DNA from: an uncultured Verrucomicrobia subdivision 3 bacterium
GTDB taxonomy: Bacteria > Verrucomicrobiota > Verrucomicrobiia > Limisphaerales > UBA11358
Assembly (NCBI GenBank): GCA_903835255.1
Contig: CAILMI010000012.1
Coordinates: 62,001-126,000, forward strand
DNA: 64,000 nt
Direction: 5' to 3'
Shown one piece after another: positions 1 to 8,349 of this stretch. Every line of letters begins with the position of its first letter. The stretch's first letter is position 1. Both the position numbers and the translations under genes were made by a program. Below the pieces are notes generated by a model. The model worked only from the letters and a program-made list of their open reading frames with translations. It made no database searches and was not told the DNA's origin.

Positions 1-63
1 GCGGGCGTCAAAATGGTTGGCGGGGTCGATCACCCGTCCGCCGGTGAGCAGCAGTGAATTCAC
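1..63 (-). CDS. pyrC: Dihydroorotase, N-terminal fragment (cut by window edge)
   Basis: Read on the minus strand from a GTG at 63, the first 21 codons give VNSLLLTGGRVIDPANHFDA and one more residue. The pattern LLxxGRVIDPxNxxD is the usual N-terminus of class I dihydroorotases, which close carbamoyl-aspartate to dihydroorotate in pyrimidine synthesis. The catalytic HxH motif would lie just outside the window, so the assignment rests on this short match. The gene is divergent from the peptide transporter genes; the 113 bp between them (64-176) hold an 11-nt CG alternation (133-143) followed by eight T residues. Related amidohydrolases such as dihydropyrimidinase share part of the pattern. Confidence 0.72.
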   Translation of the reverse strand, partial: MNSLLLTGGRVIDPANHFDAR

Positions 64-176
64 GGGCCCAGACTAGTGGCGGGGGTGGGGCAAGGCAAGG
101 TCAGACCACGGCCGGGCGGCCATAAATTGACTCGCGCGCGCGCCTTTTTTTTGACACGGTCGCGGCGGTAATTGCA

Positions 177-1142
177 ATGTGGCCATTCCTTTTCAAGCGT
201 CTGCTGCACCTGATTCCGCTCTTGCTGGGCGTTTCCCTGCTGACGTTCCTGCTCATGGCCCTGTCCCCGGGCGATTACTACACGGCGCTTTCGCAGAACC
301 CCCAGATCTCCCCGGAAACCCTCGCCCATCTCAAGGCCCGGTTTCATCTCGGCGAGCCCTGGTACGTGCAATACTTTTACTGGCTTAAAAACATCCTGCA
401 CGGCGATTTCGGCTACTCGATGGCCTACAAAATCCCCGCCAGCTCGCTCATTTTCGAGCGCCTCGGCAACACCTTTCTGCTGTCGTTCTCCGCCCTGATC
501 CTCGCTTGGGGCGTTGCCATCCCGCTCGGCATTTGGGCGGCGGTTAAAAAAGATTCGTGGGCCGACCGCGCCTGCTCGCTGGTGGCGTTCGTCGGCCTCT
601 CCGTGCCAGATGTGCTGCTGTCCCTGCTTGCCTTATGGTTCGCCGCCGCCACCGGCTGGTTTCCCGTGGGCGGCGCGCAAAGCCCGATTTACGATCTGCT
701 TTCACCGGCCCAGCAATTCTGGGATCGGGCCCATCATCTGCTGCTGCCCGCGCTGGTGCTGGCTGCCGCCGACATGGCGGGCATCATGCGACAGACCCGC
801 TCCAATCTGCTCGACACCCTCCGGGCCGAATACGTCACCGCCGCGCGCGCGCGCGGCCTTGGCGAAGGCTGGGTGATTTACCGGCACGCGCTCCGCAACG
901 CTATCAACCCCCTGCTCACGATTTTCGGCTACTCGCTGGCCGCGCTGTTGAGCGGCGCGTTCATTGTTGAAAACATCATGGCCTGGCCCGGCCTCGGACG
1001 CCTGACCCTCGAGGCGTTTTTTGCAAAGGATTCCTACCTGGTCGTGGACTCGGTCGTTTTGGCCACCGCCCTGCTGGTCGCAGGCAACTTCATCGCCGAC
1101 CTGCTCCTCGCCTGGAGCGACCCGCGCATCCGACTCAAATAA
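177..1142 (+). CDS. ABC transporter permease, OppB/DppB family
   Basis: Inner-membrane permease of an oligopeptide/dipeptide/nickel-type ABC importer, 321 residues, the usual family length. It starts with a hydrophobic segment (FLFKRLLHLIPLLLGVSLLTF), has about six membrane segments, and carries the EAA loop near residues 220-245 (YVTAARARGLGEGWVIYRHA), which contacts the ATPase. The C-terminus ends in the family-typical DPRIRLK. It is followed three bases later by an OppC-type permease and then an OppD-type ATPase, so it is the first gene of an operon. No solute-binding protein or second ATPase (OppF) gene adjoins it, so the substrate (peptide, nickel or other) cannot be named. Confidence 0.9.
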   Translation: MWPFLFKRLLHLIPLLLGVSLLTFLLMALSPGDYYTALSQNPQISPETLAHLKARFHLGEPWYVQYFYWLKNILHGDFGYSMAYKIPASSLIFERLGNTFLLSFSALILAWGVAIPLGIWAAVKKDSWADRACSLVAFVGLSVPDVLLSLLALWFAAATGWFPVGGAQSPIYDLLSPAQQFWDRAHHLLLPALVLAAADMAGIMRQTRSNLLDTLRAEYVTAARARGLGEGWVIYRHALRNAINPLLTIFGYSLAALLSGAFIVENIMAWPGLGRLTLEAFFAKDSYLVVDSVVLATALLVAGNFIADLLLAWSDPRIRLK

Positions 1143-1145
1143 GCG

Positions 1146-2228
1146 ATGAAGTCCTCTTTTAAAGAAGAAGTTGAGATGGTTGCCCTTTCGCCGGGGCGGC
1201 TCTTCTGGCAACGGTTGAAACGTCGGCGCTTGGCCATGGGGGGCGGGGTGATTCTCGGCGGATTATATCTTATCTCGCTGTTCGCCGGGTTTGTGGCCCC
1301 CTACAGCCATGACCGGCTGGATCGCGACCGTTTTTTTCACCCGCCCACCGGGCTCCGGATGCAAGGATGGCGTCTGGCCGTGCCGCGGTACGAACCCCAG
1401 CCCGGCCAGTTCCGGTATCATCCCGTGGCGGACGACCGGAAGCCGGTGCGCTGGTTTGTGGCGGGCGAGCCCTACCGGTTGTTTGGATGCCTGCCGGCGA
1501 CCGTCCATCTTTTTGGCACCGGGGATGACCGGTATCCCGTCTATCTGCTCGGAACCGACCAGTTTGGCCGCGACGTTTTTTCGCGGCTGCTTTACGGCTC
1601 GCAAATCTCGCTTTCGATTGGTGTCATCGGCATCGCTCTGTCGTTCAGCCTCGGCCTCATCATCGGGGGTATCTCCGGCTACTGCGCGGGCGGGGTGGAC
1701 ACGGTGATCATGCGGTTTTGCGAGCTGATCATGTCCGTGCCATCGCTGTATCTCATCATTGCGCTGCGCGGAACCTTCCCGCCAGGGCTGAGTTCGGCCC
1801 AGGTCTATGGCATGATCGTGGCGATCCTGAGCTTCATCGGCTGGGCCGGCATGGCGCGGGTCATCCGGGGCATGGCGCTCACGCTGCGCAAACAGCCCTT
1901 CGTGCTCGCCGCCCGCTCGTTGGGTGCGCCCCCCTGGCGCATCCTCGTCCGCCACGTTTTGCCCAGCACCTTTTCGTATGTCATCGTGGCGGCGACCCTG
2001 AGCGTGCCGTACTACATCCTGGGCGAGGTGGTCTTGAGCTTTCTCGGCGTGGGCATCCAGGAGCCGAGCGCGAGCTGGGGATTGATGCTTAATGCGGCCC
2101 AAAACATCGGGTACCTGCAGAATTATCCCTGGTTGCTCGCCCCCGGCGCGGCGATTTTTGTCACCGTTCTGGCTTTCAACTTCCTCGGCGATGGATTAAG
2201 AGACGCGGCGGACACCCGATCCCATTAA
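1146..2228 (+). CDS. ABC transporter permease, OppC/DppC family
   Basis: Second membrane subunit of the importer, 360 residues. After a first membrane segment (about 30-52) there is a periplasmic stretch of roughly 110 residues, longer than in many DppC proteins. It contains PVYLLGTDQFGRDVFSRLLY, the hallmark GTDxxGRDxxSR motif that precedes the permease core. The EAA motif is VLAARSLGAPPWRILVRHVL. The start at 1146 lies three bases after the oppB-like stop, which implies translational coupling. An in-frame ATG 12 codons in is an alternative start. Confidence 0.9.
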   Translation: MKSSFKEEVEMVALSPGRLFWQRLKRRRLAMGGGVILGGLYLISLFAGFVAPYSHDRLDRDRFFHPPTGLRMQGWRLAVPRYEPQPGQFRYHPVADDRKPVRWFVAGEPYRLFGCLPATVHLFGTGDDRYPVYLLGTDQFGRDVFSRLLYGSQISLSIGVIGIALSFSLGLIIGGISGYCAGGVDTVIMRFCELIMSVPSLYLIIALRGTFPPGLSSAQVYGMIVAILSFIGWAGMARVIRGMALTLRKQPFVLAARSLGAPPWRILVRHVLPSTFSYVIVAATLSVPYYILGEVVLSFLGVGIQEPSASWGLMLNAAQNIGYLQNYPWLLAPGAAIFVTVLAFNFLGDGLRDAADTRSH

Positions 2229-2301
2229 AACCAAAATCACATCCTGAAAGGTCCGGCGCCGGAAATCCGGCGGCTGCTTTTTATGAGCCGTTTTCATTGT
2301 T

Positions 2302-3258
2302 ATGCCCCTGCTTGAAATCAAAAATCTGAAGATGGACTTCGGCGCCGGTGCCGCGGCGCTGCGGGCCGTGGACGGCGTGTCGCTCACCATCGGCGCAGGC
2401 GAAACCGTCTGCCTGGTCGGCGAAAGTGGCTGCGGCAAAAGCGTCACGGCGCTGTCCGTCGCGCAGTTGGTGCCGTCGCCGCCTGCTCATTACGTCGGCG
2501 GCGAAATCCTGTTGAACGGCCGGGACACGATTAAAATGTCCCGGGCCGAACTGCAGCAGATCCGGGGCGGCGTGGTCAGCTACGTGTTTCAGGACCCGGG
2601 CGCCTCGCTGAACCCTGTGTTCCGGATTGGCAGCCAGATCATGGAATCGCTCAAGCTGCACCGGCCGGAGAAGGCGCAGGACGCCGAGGTCATCCGCCTG
2701 TTGAAACTCGTCGGCATTCCCGCGCCAGAATCGCGCCTCCGCAATTATCCGTTCGAGATGTCCGGCGGCATGCAGCAGCGGGTGATGATCGCCATGGCGC
2801 TGGCGAGCGAGCCCCGGTTGCTAGTGGCCGACGAGCCGACGACCGCCCTGGACGTTACTATTCAGGCGCAGATCCTCGACTTGCTGCGCGAGCTCAAGCA
2901 GCGGCTCGGAATGGCGATCCTGCTCATCACGCACAATTTGGGCATCGTCGGCGACATGGCTGACCGCGTGGCGGTGATGTACGCCGGGCAGATTGTGGAG
3001 CTGGCGCCCGCGCGCGAACTCCTCCTCCGCCCGCTGCACCCCTACACCCGGGCCCTGATCCAGTCCGTCCCCAAACTGGCCGGCGGGGCCCGCCGGCTCT
3101 CGGCCATTCCCGGCAATGTTCCGCGCATCGGCCATTTCCCGCCCGGCTGCCGGTTCGCCCCGCGCTGCCCGATCGCCCGCCCGGCGTGCGCGGAAAAAAT
3201 CCCCGAACTTATCGAAGTCGAACCCGGGCGCTGGGTGCGCTGCCCGTTCGGGTCCTGA
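2302..3258 (+). CDS. ABC transporter ATP-binding protein, OppD/DppD family
   Basis: Cytoplasmic ATPase of the importer, 318 residues. Walker A GESGCGKS is at 40-47, the signature SGGMQQR at about 154-160 and Walker B LVADEP at about 174-179. The C-terminal oligopeptide/dipeptide extension (about 250-318) has the conserved spaced cysteines (CRFAPRCPIARPAC and a final C), which in some relatives bind an Fe-S cluster. It is separated from the permease gene by 73 bp. These importers normally use two different ATPases; only this one is present, so a partner may be encoded elsewhere or the protein may work as a homodimer. Confidence 0.92.
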   Translation: MPLLEIKNLKMDFGAGAAALRAVDGVSLTIGAGETVCLVGESGCGKSVTALSVAQLVPSPPAHYVGGEILLNGRDTIKMSRAELQQIRGGVVSYVFQDPGASLNPVFRIGSQIMESLKLHRPEKAQDAEVIRLLKLVGIPAPESRLRNYPFEMSGGMQQRVMIAMALASEPRLLVADEPTTALDVTIQAQILDLLRELKQRLGMAILLITHNLGIVGDMADRVAVMYAGQIVELAPARELLLRPLHPYTRALIQSVPKLAGGARRLSAIPGNVPRIGHFPPGCRFAPRCPIARPACAEKIPELIEVEPGRWVRCPFGS

Positions 3259-3351
3259 GCGGCGCGGTTCGCCCTTGGCTCATTTTTTGGCCCGGCCTGT
3301 TCATTAACCCATTGCAAACGTGCGGGCGGTTTGTAATCTCCTTGCACAGTC

Positions 3352-4314
3352 ATGCGCCAATTTTTGACCATTGCTACCAACGCCTTCATGGAATTGATCC
3401 GGCAGCCGGTCTTTCTGCTGTTGATGACGAGCTCGGTGCTTTTCGAGATTTTCCTGGCGGTCCCCTATTATTTCGCGTTCGGGGATGAGCCGAAGCTGAT
3501 CAAGAACAGCGCGCTGGCGGTGATGCTTCTGTCGGGCCTGCTCGGCGCGGTGTTGAGCGCCTCGGCCTCACTGGCGCGGGAAATCCGCACCGGCACGGCG
3601 CTGGCGGTGCTATCCAAACCCGTTGGGCGCGCGCAATTCCTGCTGGCCAAATATGCCGGCGTGGCGATGGCGCTGACCGTATTGAGCTATGTCAATCTGA
3701 TCGGCGTGCTGCTGGCCAGCCGGATGGCATTTGATGCCTATGGTAAAACCGACCTAGCGGCGCTGGGAATTTTCGGGGTATTTGTGGTGCTGGCTTACGG
3801 GCTGGCGGGCTTCAGCAACTTTTTCCTGCGGCGACCCTTCGTGAGCGATGCCGTTCTGGCGCTGGTGGTGCTGGCGACGGTCGCGGCGTTTATCATTTTC
3901 CGGTTCACCCGCCAGATGGAGAGCCTGGGCACCGCAGCCGCGGTGGACTGGCGGCTGGTGCCGGCCGGTCTCTTAATTTTGTTTGCCCTGTGGACGCTGG
4001 CGGCGGTGGCGATCGCCTGCTCCACCCGCCTGGACACGATTCCGACGCTGGCGATTTGCTCGGGGATTTTTTTACTCGGGCTGATGTCGGATTACTTCTT
4101 TGGCCGGCGTGCGGAGGGGGGCGAGTGGTGGGCGTCCGCGCTTTACACTCTGGTTCCAAACTGGCAGCTTTTCTGGGTGGCAGATGCTCTGGACATGGGT
4201 AAAAGCACCTTTCATTGGGGCTATGTGGCCAAAGCCTTTGCCTATGCGGCCGGCGCCGCGGGCGCCGCGCTGGCCATCGCTGCAGCGCTGTTTGAAGAAC
4301 GGGAATTAAGTTGA
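3352..4314 (+). CDS. ABC-2 type transporter permease
   Basis: Polytopic membrane protein of 320 residues with about six hydrophobic segments and little soluble sequence. The segment ASASLAREIRTGTALAVLSKPVGRAQFLLAKYAG (about 65-100) is the typical ABC-2 signature region found in exporter permeases of the NatB/CcmB type. It ends in TGA at 4312-4314, directly abutting the ATG of the next gene, so the two are translationally coupled. Its ATPase partner is probably the ABC protein at 10403-11617, encoded further along the same strand. The exported substrate is unknown. Confidence 0.8.
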   Translation: MRQFLTIATNAFMELIRQPVFLLLMTSSVLFEIFLAVPYYFAFGDEPKLIKNSALAVMLLSGLLGAVLSASASLAREIRTGTALAVLSKPVGRAQFLLAKYAGVAMALTVLSYVNLIGVLLASRMAFDAYGKTDLAALGIFGVFVVLAYGLAGFSNFFLRRPFVSDAVLALVVLATVAAFIIFRFTRQMESLGTAAAVDWRLVPAGLLILFALWTLAAVAIACSTRLDTIPTLAICSGIFLLGLMSDYFFGRRAEGGEWWASALYTLVPNWQLFWVADALDMGKSTFHWGYVAKAFAYAAGAAGAALAIAAALFEERELS

Positions 4315-6186
4315 ATGGAACGCAACGTCCAAAAAAACGGCTTGGTGAACCTGGTCCTAGCGGCCTTGGTTTTCATCGCCACCCTGATTGTCACTGGTTA
4401 CGTCCATTCGCTGGCCGGGCTGGCGGCCTCGATGTTCCTCGGGCTGGGCGTGCTGGTGGCCTTGGTGAGCTGGTTCCAGATGCGGCTCGAGGAGGCGGTG
4501 CGGCTGGAACGGCTGGAGCTGGATGAGCTGGTCAAAAGCAAGGGCAGCTCAACGCTCTTTGAGGCGAAGGATCAGGAGGTTTTTCCGGCTGAAAAAGCGC
4601 GCGATCAATTCGAGCGGTATTGTGTTCCCGCTTTTGGCGTGCTGCTCTTCCTTCTGGAGGCGGGCTGCGCAGCCTACCTCTGGCGCTCGCTTTCCGGGGC
4701 ATCCGCCGGTTTTGCCGCCGACCGCGCTCTGCCGGCGCTGGCGCTGCTATCGATTTTCGCCCTGTTGCTCTTCCTGTTCGGACGTTTTTCCGTCACCCTG
4801 GCGCGGCTGGAAAATCACCGGCTTCTGCGCCCCAGCGCGAGCTTTTTGCTGCTGGGGGCCTACATGTGCTTCTTCGCGGCGCTCGGCATCGCCGGCGTTC
4901 AGGCGGAGTTTCCCCGCGCGGACTTTTATGCGGCCAAAGGCCTGGGCGCACTGCTGGGTCTGATGGCGGTGGAGATGCTGGTCACGCTGCTTCTGGAAAT
5001 TTACCGGCCGCGCGTGGCGGGCAAAATTTCCCGGCCGGTGTATGACAGCCGGCTCGCCGGGCTGCTGGGCCAGCCGGAAAGCCTGTTCACGACCGCGGCC
5101 CAGACGATTGACTACCAGTTTGGATTCAATGTTTCGAAGACCTGGTTCTTTCAACTGCTTAAAAAAAACCTGCTCATCCTGCTGTTCGCGCAGGGGGTGG
5201 TTTTAATGCTCTCCACCTGCTTCGTGTTCGTGGACGCGGGCGAGCAGGCGGTGCTTGAACGTTTTGGCAGGCCGGTGGCGGGCGGGCCGCTGTTGCCCGG
5301 CGCCCATGTCAAGCTGCCGTGGCCGGTGGAAAAAGCCTTCCGGTATCGGACGGAACAGATCCAGACCTTCGACGTGGGCTACACGCCGGATCCGCAAAGC
5401 GATCTGGTGAACACGATTCTCTGGAGCGTTGGCCATGCAAAAGAGGAAAACTTCCTCGTCGCCAACCATGAGTCGGTCACCATCAAAAATGCGGGGGCCG
5501 ATGACACGCTGAAGGCGCCGCCGGTGAGCCTGATCACCGTCAGCATTCCTGTGCAGTTTCAGATTCATGATGTGATGGCGTGGGCTTATCACAACGCCGA
5601 CCCGGCGGCCCTGCTGCAGGACTTGGCCGCGCGCACGGTGGCGCATTATCTCGCCGGGGTGGATTTGAGCGATGTGATGTCGCGCGCCCGCTCGGAGGCG
5701 GCGCAATTGCTGAGGGAACGCCTCCAGAGCGAAGCGGATGCGCGCCAGTTGGGCGTGCGAATCCTGTTTGTGGGGGTCCAGGACATTCATCCGCCGACCA
5801 CGGTGGCTGCGGACTATGAGAAGGTGGTGGGCGCGGAGCAGACCAAGCTGGCAGCCATCCTGAATGCCCGGGCTGAAGCCGTCCGCACCAACGCCATCGC
5901 CGGCGCGCTGGCCTTCACCATCACGAACATCGCCGCTGCCGCGCGGCAGCAGCTGGAGGTCTCCTCTCAGGCCCGCGGCGCGCTGTTCCGCAACCAGATT
6001 CCTGCGTTTGAGGCGGCGCCGTCGGTCTACCAGCAGCGCGCCTATTTCCAGGCTTTTACCGCCGCCACCGCCCCGGCGCGCAAATATGTTCTGCTGGTGA
6101 CCAACACGCAGGACGTGGTGATTTTCAATCTGGAAGACAAGATCCGCGATGACCTTTTGAATTTGAACGTGAACGAAAAACCTTAA
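4315..6186 (+). CDS. Polytopic membrane protein with C-terminal SPFH/band-7 (HflK-like) domain
   Basis: A 623-residue fusion-like protein. The first about 310 residues contain several hydrophobic segments (about 13-55, 100-125, 135-165, 175-230, 285-310). Next come VDAGEQAVLERFGRPV and LPGAHVKLPWPVEKAFRYRT, the characteristic opening of HflK-type SPFH domains. The last part (about 500-600) is an Ala/Glu-rich helical region like that of HflK. Ordinary HflK is about 400 residues with one membrane helix, so the multi-span N-terminus is unusual. SPFH proteins form ring-shaped membrane microdomain scaffolds and, as HflKC, regulate the FtsH protease. It heads a run of three SPFH genes, which suggests a hetero-oligomeric ring. 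Confidence 0.82.
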   Translation: MERNVQKNGLVNLVLAALVFIATLIVTGYVHSLAGLAASMFLGLGVLVALVSWFQMRLEEAVRLERLELDELVKSKGSSTLFEAKDQEVFPAEKARDQFERYCVPAFGVLLFLLEAGCAAYLWRSLSGASAGFAADRALPALALLSIFALLLFLFGRFSVTLARLENHRLLRPSASFLLLGAYMCFFAALGIAGVQAEFPRADFYAAKGLGALLGLMAVEMLVTLLLEIYRPRVAGKISRPVYDSRLAGLLGQPESLFTTAAQTIDYQFGFNVSKTWFFQLLKKNLLILLFAQGVVLMLSTCFVFVDAGEQAVLERFGRPVAGGPLLPGAHVKLPWPVEKAFRYRTEQIQTFDVGYTPDPQSDLVNTILWSVGHAKEENFLVANHESVTIKNAGADDTLKAPPVSLITVSIPVQFQIHDVMAWAYHNADPAALLQDLAARTVAHYLAGVDLSDVMSRARSEAAQLLRERLQSEADARQLGVRILFVGVQDIHPPTTVAADYEKVVGAEQTKLAAILNARAEAVRTNAIAGALAFTITNIAAAARQQLEVSSQARGALFRNQIPAFEAAPSVYQQRAYFQAFTAATAPARKYVLLVTNTQDVVIFNLEDKIRDDLLNLNVNEKP

Positions 6187-6191
6187 CCGCC

Positions 6192-7100
6192 ATGAAACAA
6201 AATTTCCTCACCGTCGTCATCGGCGCCCTGCTGCTGCTGATTTTTGGGCTGCTGCTGTTTGTGTTTCAGGTGCGCCAGTCCGAGGTGGCCGTGGTCACCA
6301 CCTTCGGCAAGCCGACCGCGCAGCCCTATGACCAGCCGGGCGCCTACTTCAAATGGCCGTGGCCAATCCAGAAGGTCTACAAATTCGACCAGCGCGTGCA
6401 GAATTTCAACGACAAGTTCAGCGAGAACCTCACCGCGGATAACAACAACCTGCTGACCAGCGTCTATGTGGGGTGGAAGATTTCCGATGCGAAATCGTTC
6501 TTCCCAAAGTTTGCCGGCGGCTCCGTGCCCGCCGCGCAGCGGATGCTTGAAAGCATGCTGCGCAGCGCCAAAAGCGCGGTCATCGGCCGGCACACGCTGT
6601 CCCAGTTTGTGAACGCCAACCCGCAGGAGCTGCAGTTTGAGGCGATCGAGCAGGAGATTGCCCAATCCGTCCAGGCCCAGTTGCAGACGAACCGTTGCGG
6701 CATCGCCTTGGAATTCCTCGGCTTTAAAAAAATCGGGCTGCCGGAAAGCGTGACGCAGGCGGTGTTTGCCCGGATGACCTCCGAACGGGCGATGCTCATC
6801 AGCCGCGCCCAATACGAGGGCGAAGCCGAGGCCCAGAAAATCAAGTCGGCCGCCAACCGCCAGGCTTCCGAAACGGTTAACAACGCGGTCGCTGGCGCCA
6901 CGCGCCTCCGGGGCGAGGGCGAGGCCCAGGCCGCCAAGGTGCTTCCGGTGTTCCAGCAAAACCCCGCTCTGGCGAATTTTCTCCTGCGCATCGATGCCCT
7001 CCAGCAGTCGCTCAACCAGCGCGCCACCCTGATTTTCGACGAGCGCACGCCGCCGTTCGACCTGTTCACCGGCCTGCCCGCGAATGCGGCGGCGAAATAG
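6192..7100 (+). CDS. hflC: SPFH domain protein, HflC-like
   Basis: 302 residues with one N-terminal membrane helix (about 5-27) followed directly by the band-7 domain: VRQSEVAVVTTFGKPT and PGAYFKWPWPIQKVYKFDQR are the canonical HflC opening. A long helical stretch (about 205-265) contains the EGEAEAQKIKSAANRQASET type repeat, and the end RATLIFDERTPPFDLF is like the HflC C-terminus. It lies five bases after the previous SPFH gene. In characterised bacteria HflC pairs with HflK around FtsH. No ftsH gene is present here; the neighbours are transporters, so the assembly may serve a transporter instead (inference). Confidence 0.85.
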   Translation: MKQNFLTVVIGALLLLIFGLLLFVFQVRQSEVAVVTTFGKPTAQPYDQPGAYFKWPWPIQKVYKFDQRVQNFNDKFSENLTADNNNLLTSVYVGWKISDAKSFFPKFAGGSVPAAQRMLESMLRSAKSAVIGRHTLSQFVNANPQELQFEAIEQEIAQSVQAQLQTNRCGIALEFLGFKKIGLPESVTQAVFARMTSERAMLISRAQYEGEAEAQKIKSAANRQASETVNNAVAGATRLRGEGEAQAAKVLPVFQQNPALANFLLRIDALQQSLNQRATLIFDERTPPFDLFTGLPANAAAK

Positions 7101-7206
7101 GTAATTGAGATTTGAAAATGGACCAGTCCATCGCCCATAGCCCGCGAACCACACCCCTGCCTTCGGCGTTGCGGGTGCAGGGCTCGCTGTTTCCCAACGG
7201 ACGCCC

Positions 7207-8298
7207 ATGAGCCACAAACCCGAAGATCATCAATCTGTGTCGAGCGGCGCCGCTCCAGGGACGGCGGAGGATGCTGGTTCACGCGCTCTCGCCGAGGCGC
7301 TGGGCAGCAGTTTTGCGATTGTTAAAATTGTGATGGGACTGATGGTGGCGGCATTTTTCGCCTCCGGATTTTTCACCGTCGGCCCTCAGGAAAAGGCGGT
7401 GATTCTCCGTTTCGGACAACCGGTCGGCGCCGGGTCGAAAGCCTTGTTGACCGCGGGATTGCACTGGTCGCTCCCCTATCCCATCGATGAAGTTGTGCGG
7501 ATCCCCATCACGGAAATCCAGAAAGCTTCCTCCAATACCGGCTGGTACCTGACGTCGCCGGAGGCGGAATTGAGCGGTGCGGAAGCGCCCCCGGGCGCGT
7601 CGCTGAATCCGGCGGTGGACGGCTATGTGCTGACCGCCGACCGCAACATCCTCCACACGCGGGCCACGCTCTATTATCACATTGAAGATCCGATCCGGTT
7701 TGTGTTCGACTTCGCGTCTGCATCAAACACCGTTCAGAATGCGTTGAACAACGCGCTGCTGTTCACTGCTGCCCGGTTTAACGTGGACGACATTCTCACG
7801 CGCGATGTGGCCGGTTTTCATGACGCGGTGCTCGGGCGCGTCAGCGCCCTTGCCGACCGGGCGCAGCTGGGCATCGTCATTGACCAGATCGAAGTGCAGA
7901 GCATTCCGCCGCGCCAGTTGCAGCCGGTGTTCGCCCAGGTCACCACCGCCCGGGAAAACCGCAACAAACTGCTCAACGAGGCCCACACCTACGAGAATCA
8001 AGTCCTGAACCAGTCCGGGGCGCAGGCCACCTCCATCACCAACGCCGCCGCCGCGGAGAGTGCGCGCGCCTTGGAATCCCTCAACGCCGAGGCCAAGCGA
8101 TTCACTGATTTGCTGCCTCAATACCGGGTCAACCCCGGCCTGTTTGAGCAGCAGGCGTTGGTGCAGGCGCTGGGGCAGGTGTTCACGAACGTGCAGGACA
8201 AAATCTATCTGCCCCAGCGAATCGATGGCAAGCCGCGCGAGCTCAGACTGCTGTTGAACCGGGAACCGCCCCAGCCGAAATCGGCGGCAGCCCCGTGA
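7207..8298 (+). CDS. hflK: SPFH domain protein, HflK-like
   Basis: 363 residues with a single membrane helix (about 38-58). The sequence TVGPQEKAVILRFGQPV starts the band-7 domain and VDGYVLTADRNILHTRATLYYHIEDP is the conserved HflK core. The C-terminal third is helical with NAAAAESARALESLNAEAKR. It ends Pro-rich (REPPQPKSAAAP). Its start ATG at 7207 follows a 106-bp gap. It completes a trio of SPFH genes; the order hflC then hflK is reversed relative to E. coli hflKC. Assignment to the SPFH family is firm; the specific hflK symbol is a best match by length and architecture. Confidence 0.83.
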   Translation: MSHKPEDHQSVSSGAAPGTAEDAGSRALAEALGSSFAIVKIVMGLMVAAFFASGFFTVGPQEKAVILRFGQPVGAGSKALLTAGLHWSLPYPIDEVVRIPITEIQKASSNTGWYLTSPEAELSGAEAPPGASLNPAVDGYVLTADRNILHTRATLYYHIEDPIRFVFDFASASNTVQNALNNALLFTAARFNVDDILTRDVAGFHDAVLGRVSALADRAQLGIVIDQIEVQSIPPRQLQPVFAQVTTARENRNKLLNEAHTYENQVLNQSGAQATSITNAAAAESARALESLNAEAKRFTDLLPQYRVNPGLFEQQALVQALGQVFTNVQDKIYLPQRIDGKPRELRLLLNREPPQPKSAAAP

Positions 8299-8349
8299 GG
8301 TCCGGACTAAAATCGCGCCGGGAATCCGGCCAAGGCCTTTTATAATTTT

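Noticed and set aside
133-152. CG alternation and T-run upstream of the oppB-like gene as a terminator or Z-DNA switch
   Set aside because: There is no hairpin before the T-run on either strand, and a simple CG tract is expected by chance in GC-rich DNA.
3320-3351. Promoter TTGCAA with TAATCT before the ABC-2 permease gene
   Set aside because: Matches to consensus are weak and the spacing is ambiguous, so it is not listed.
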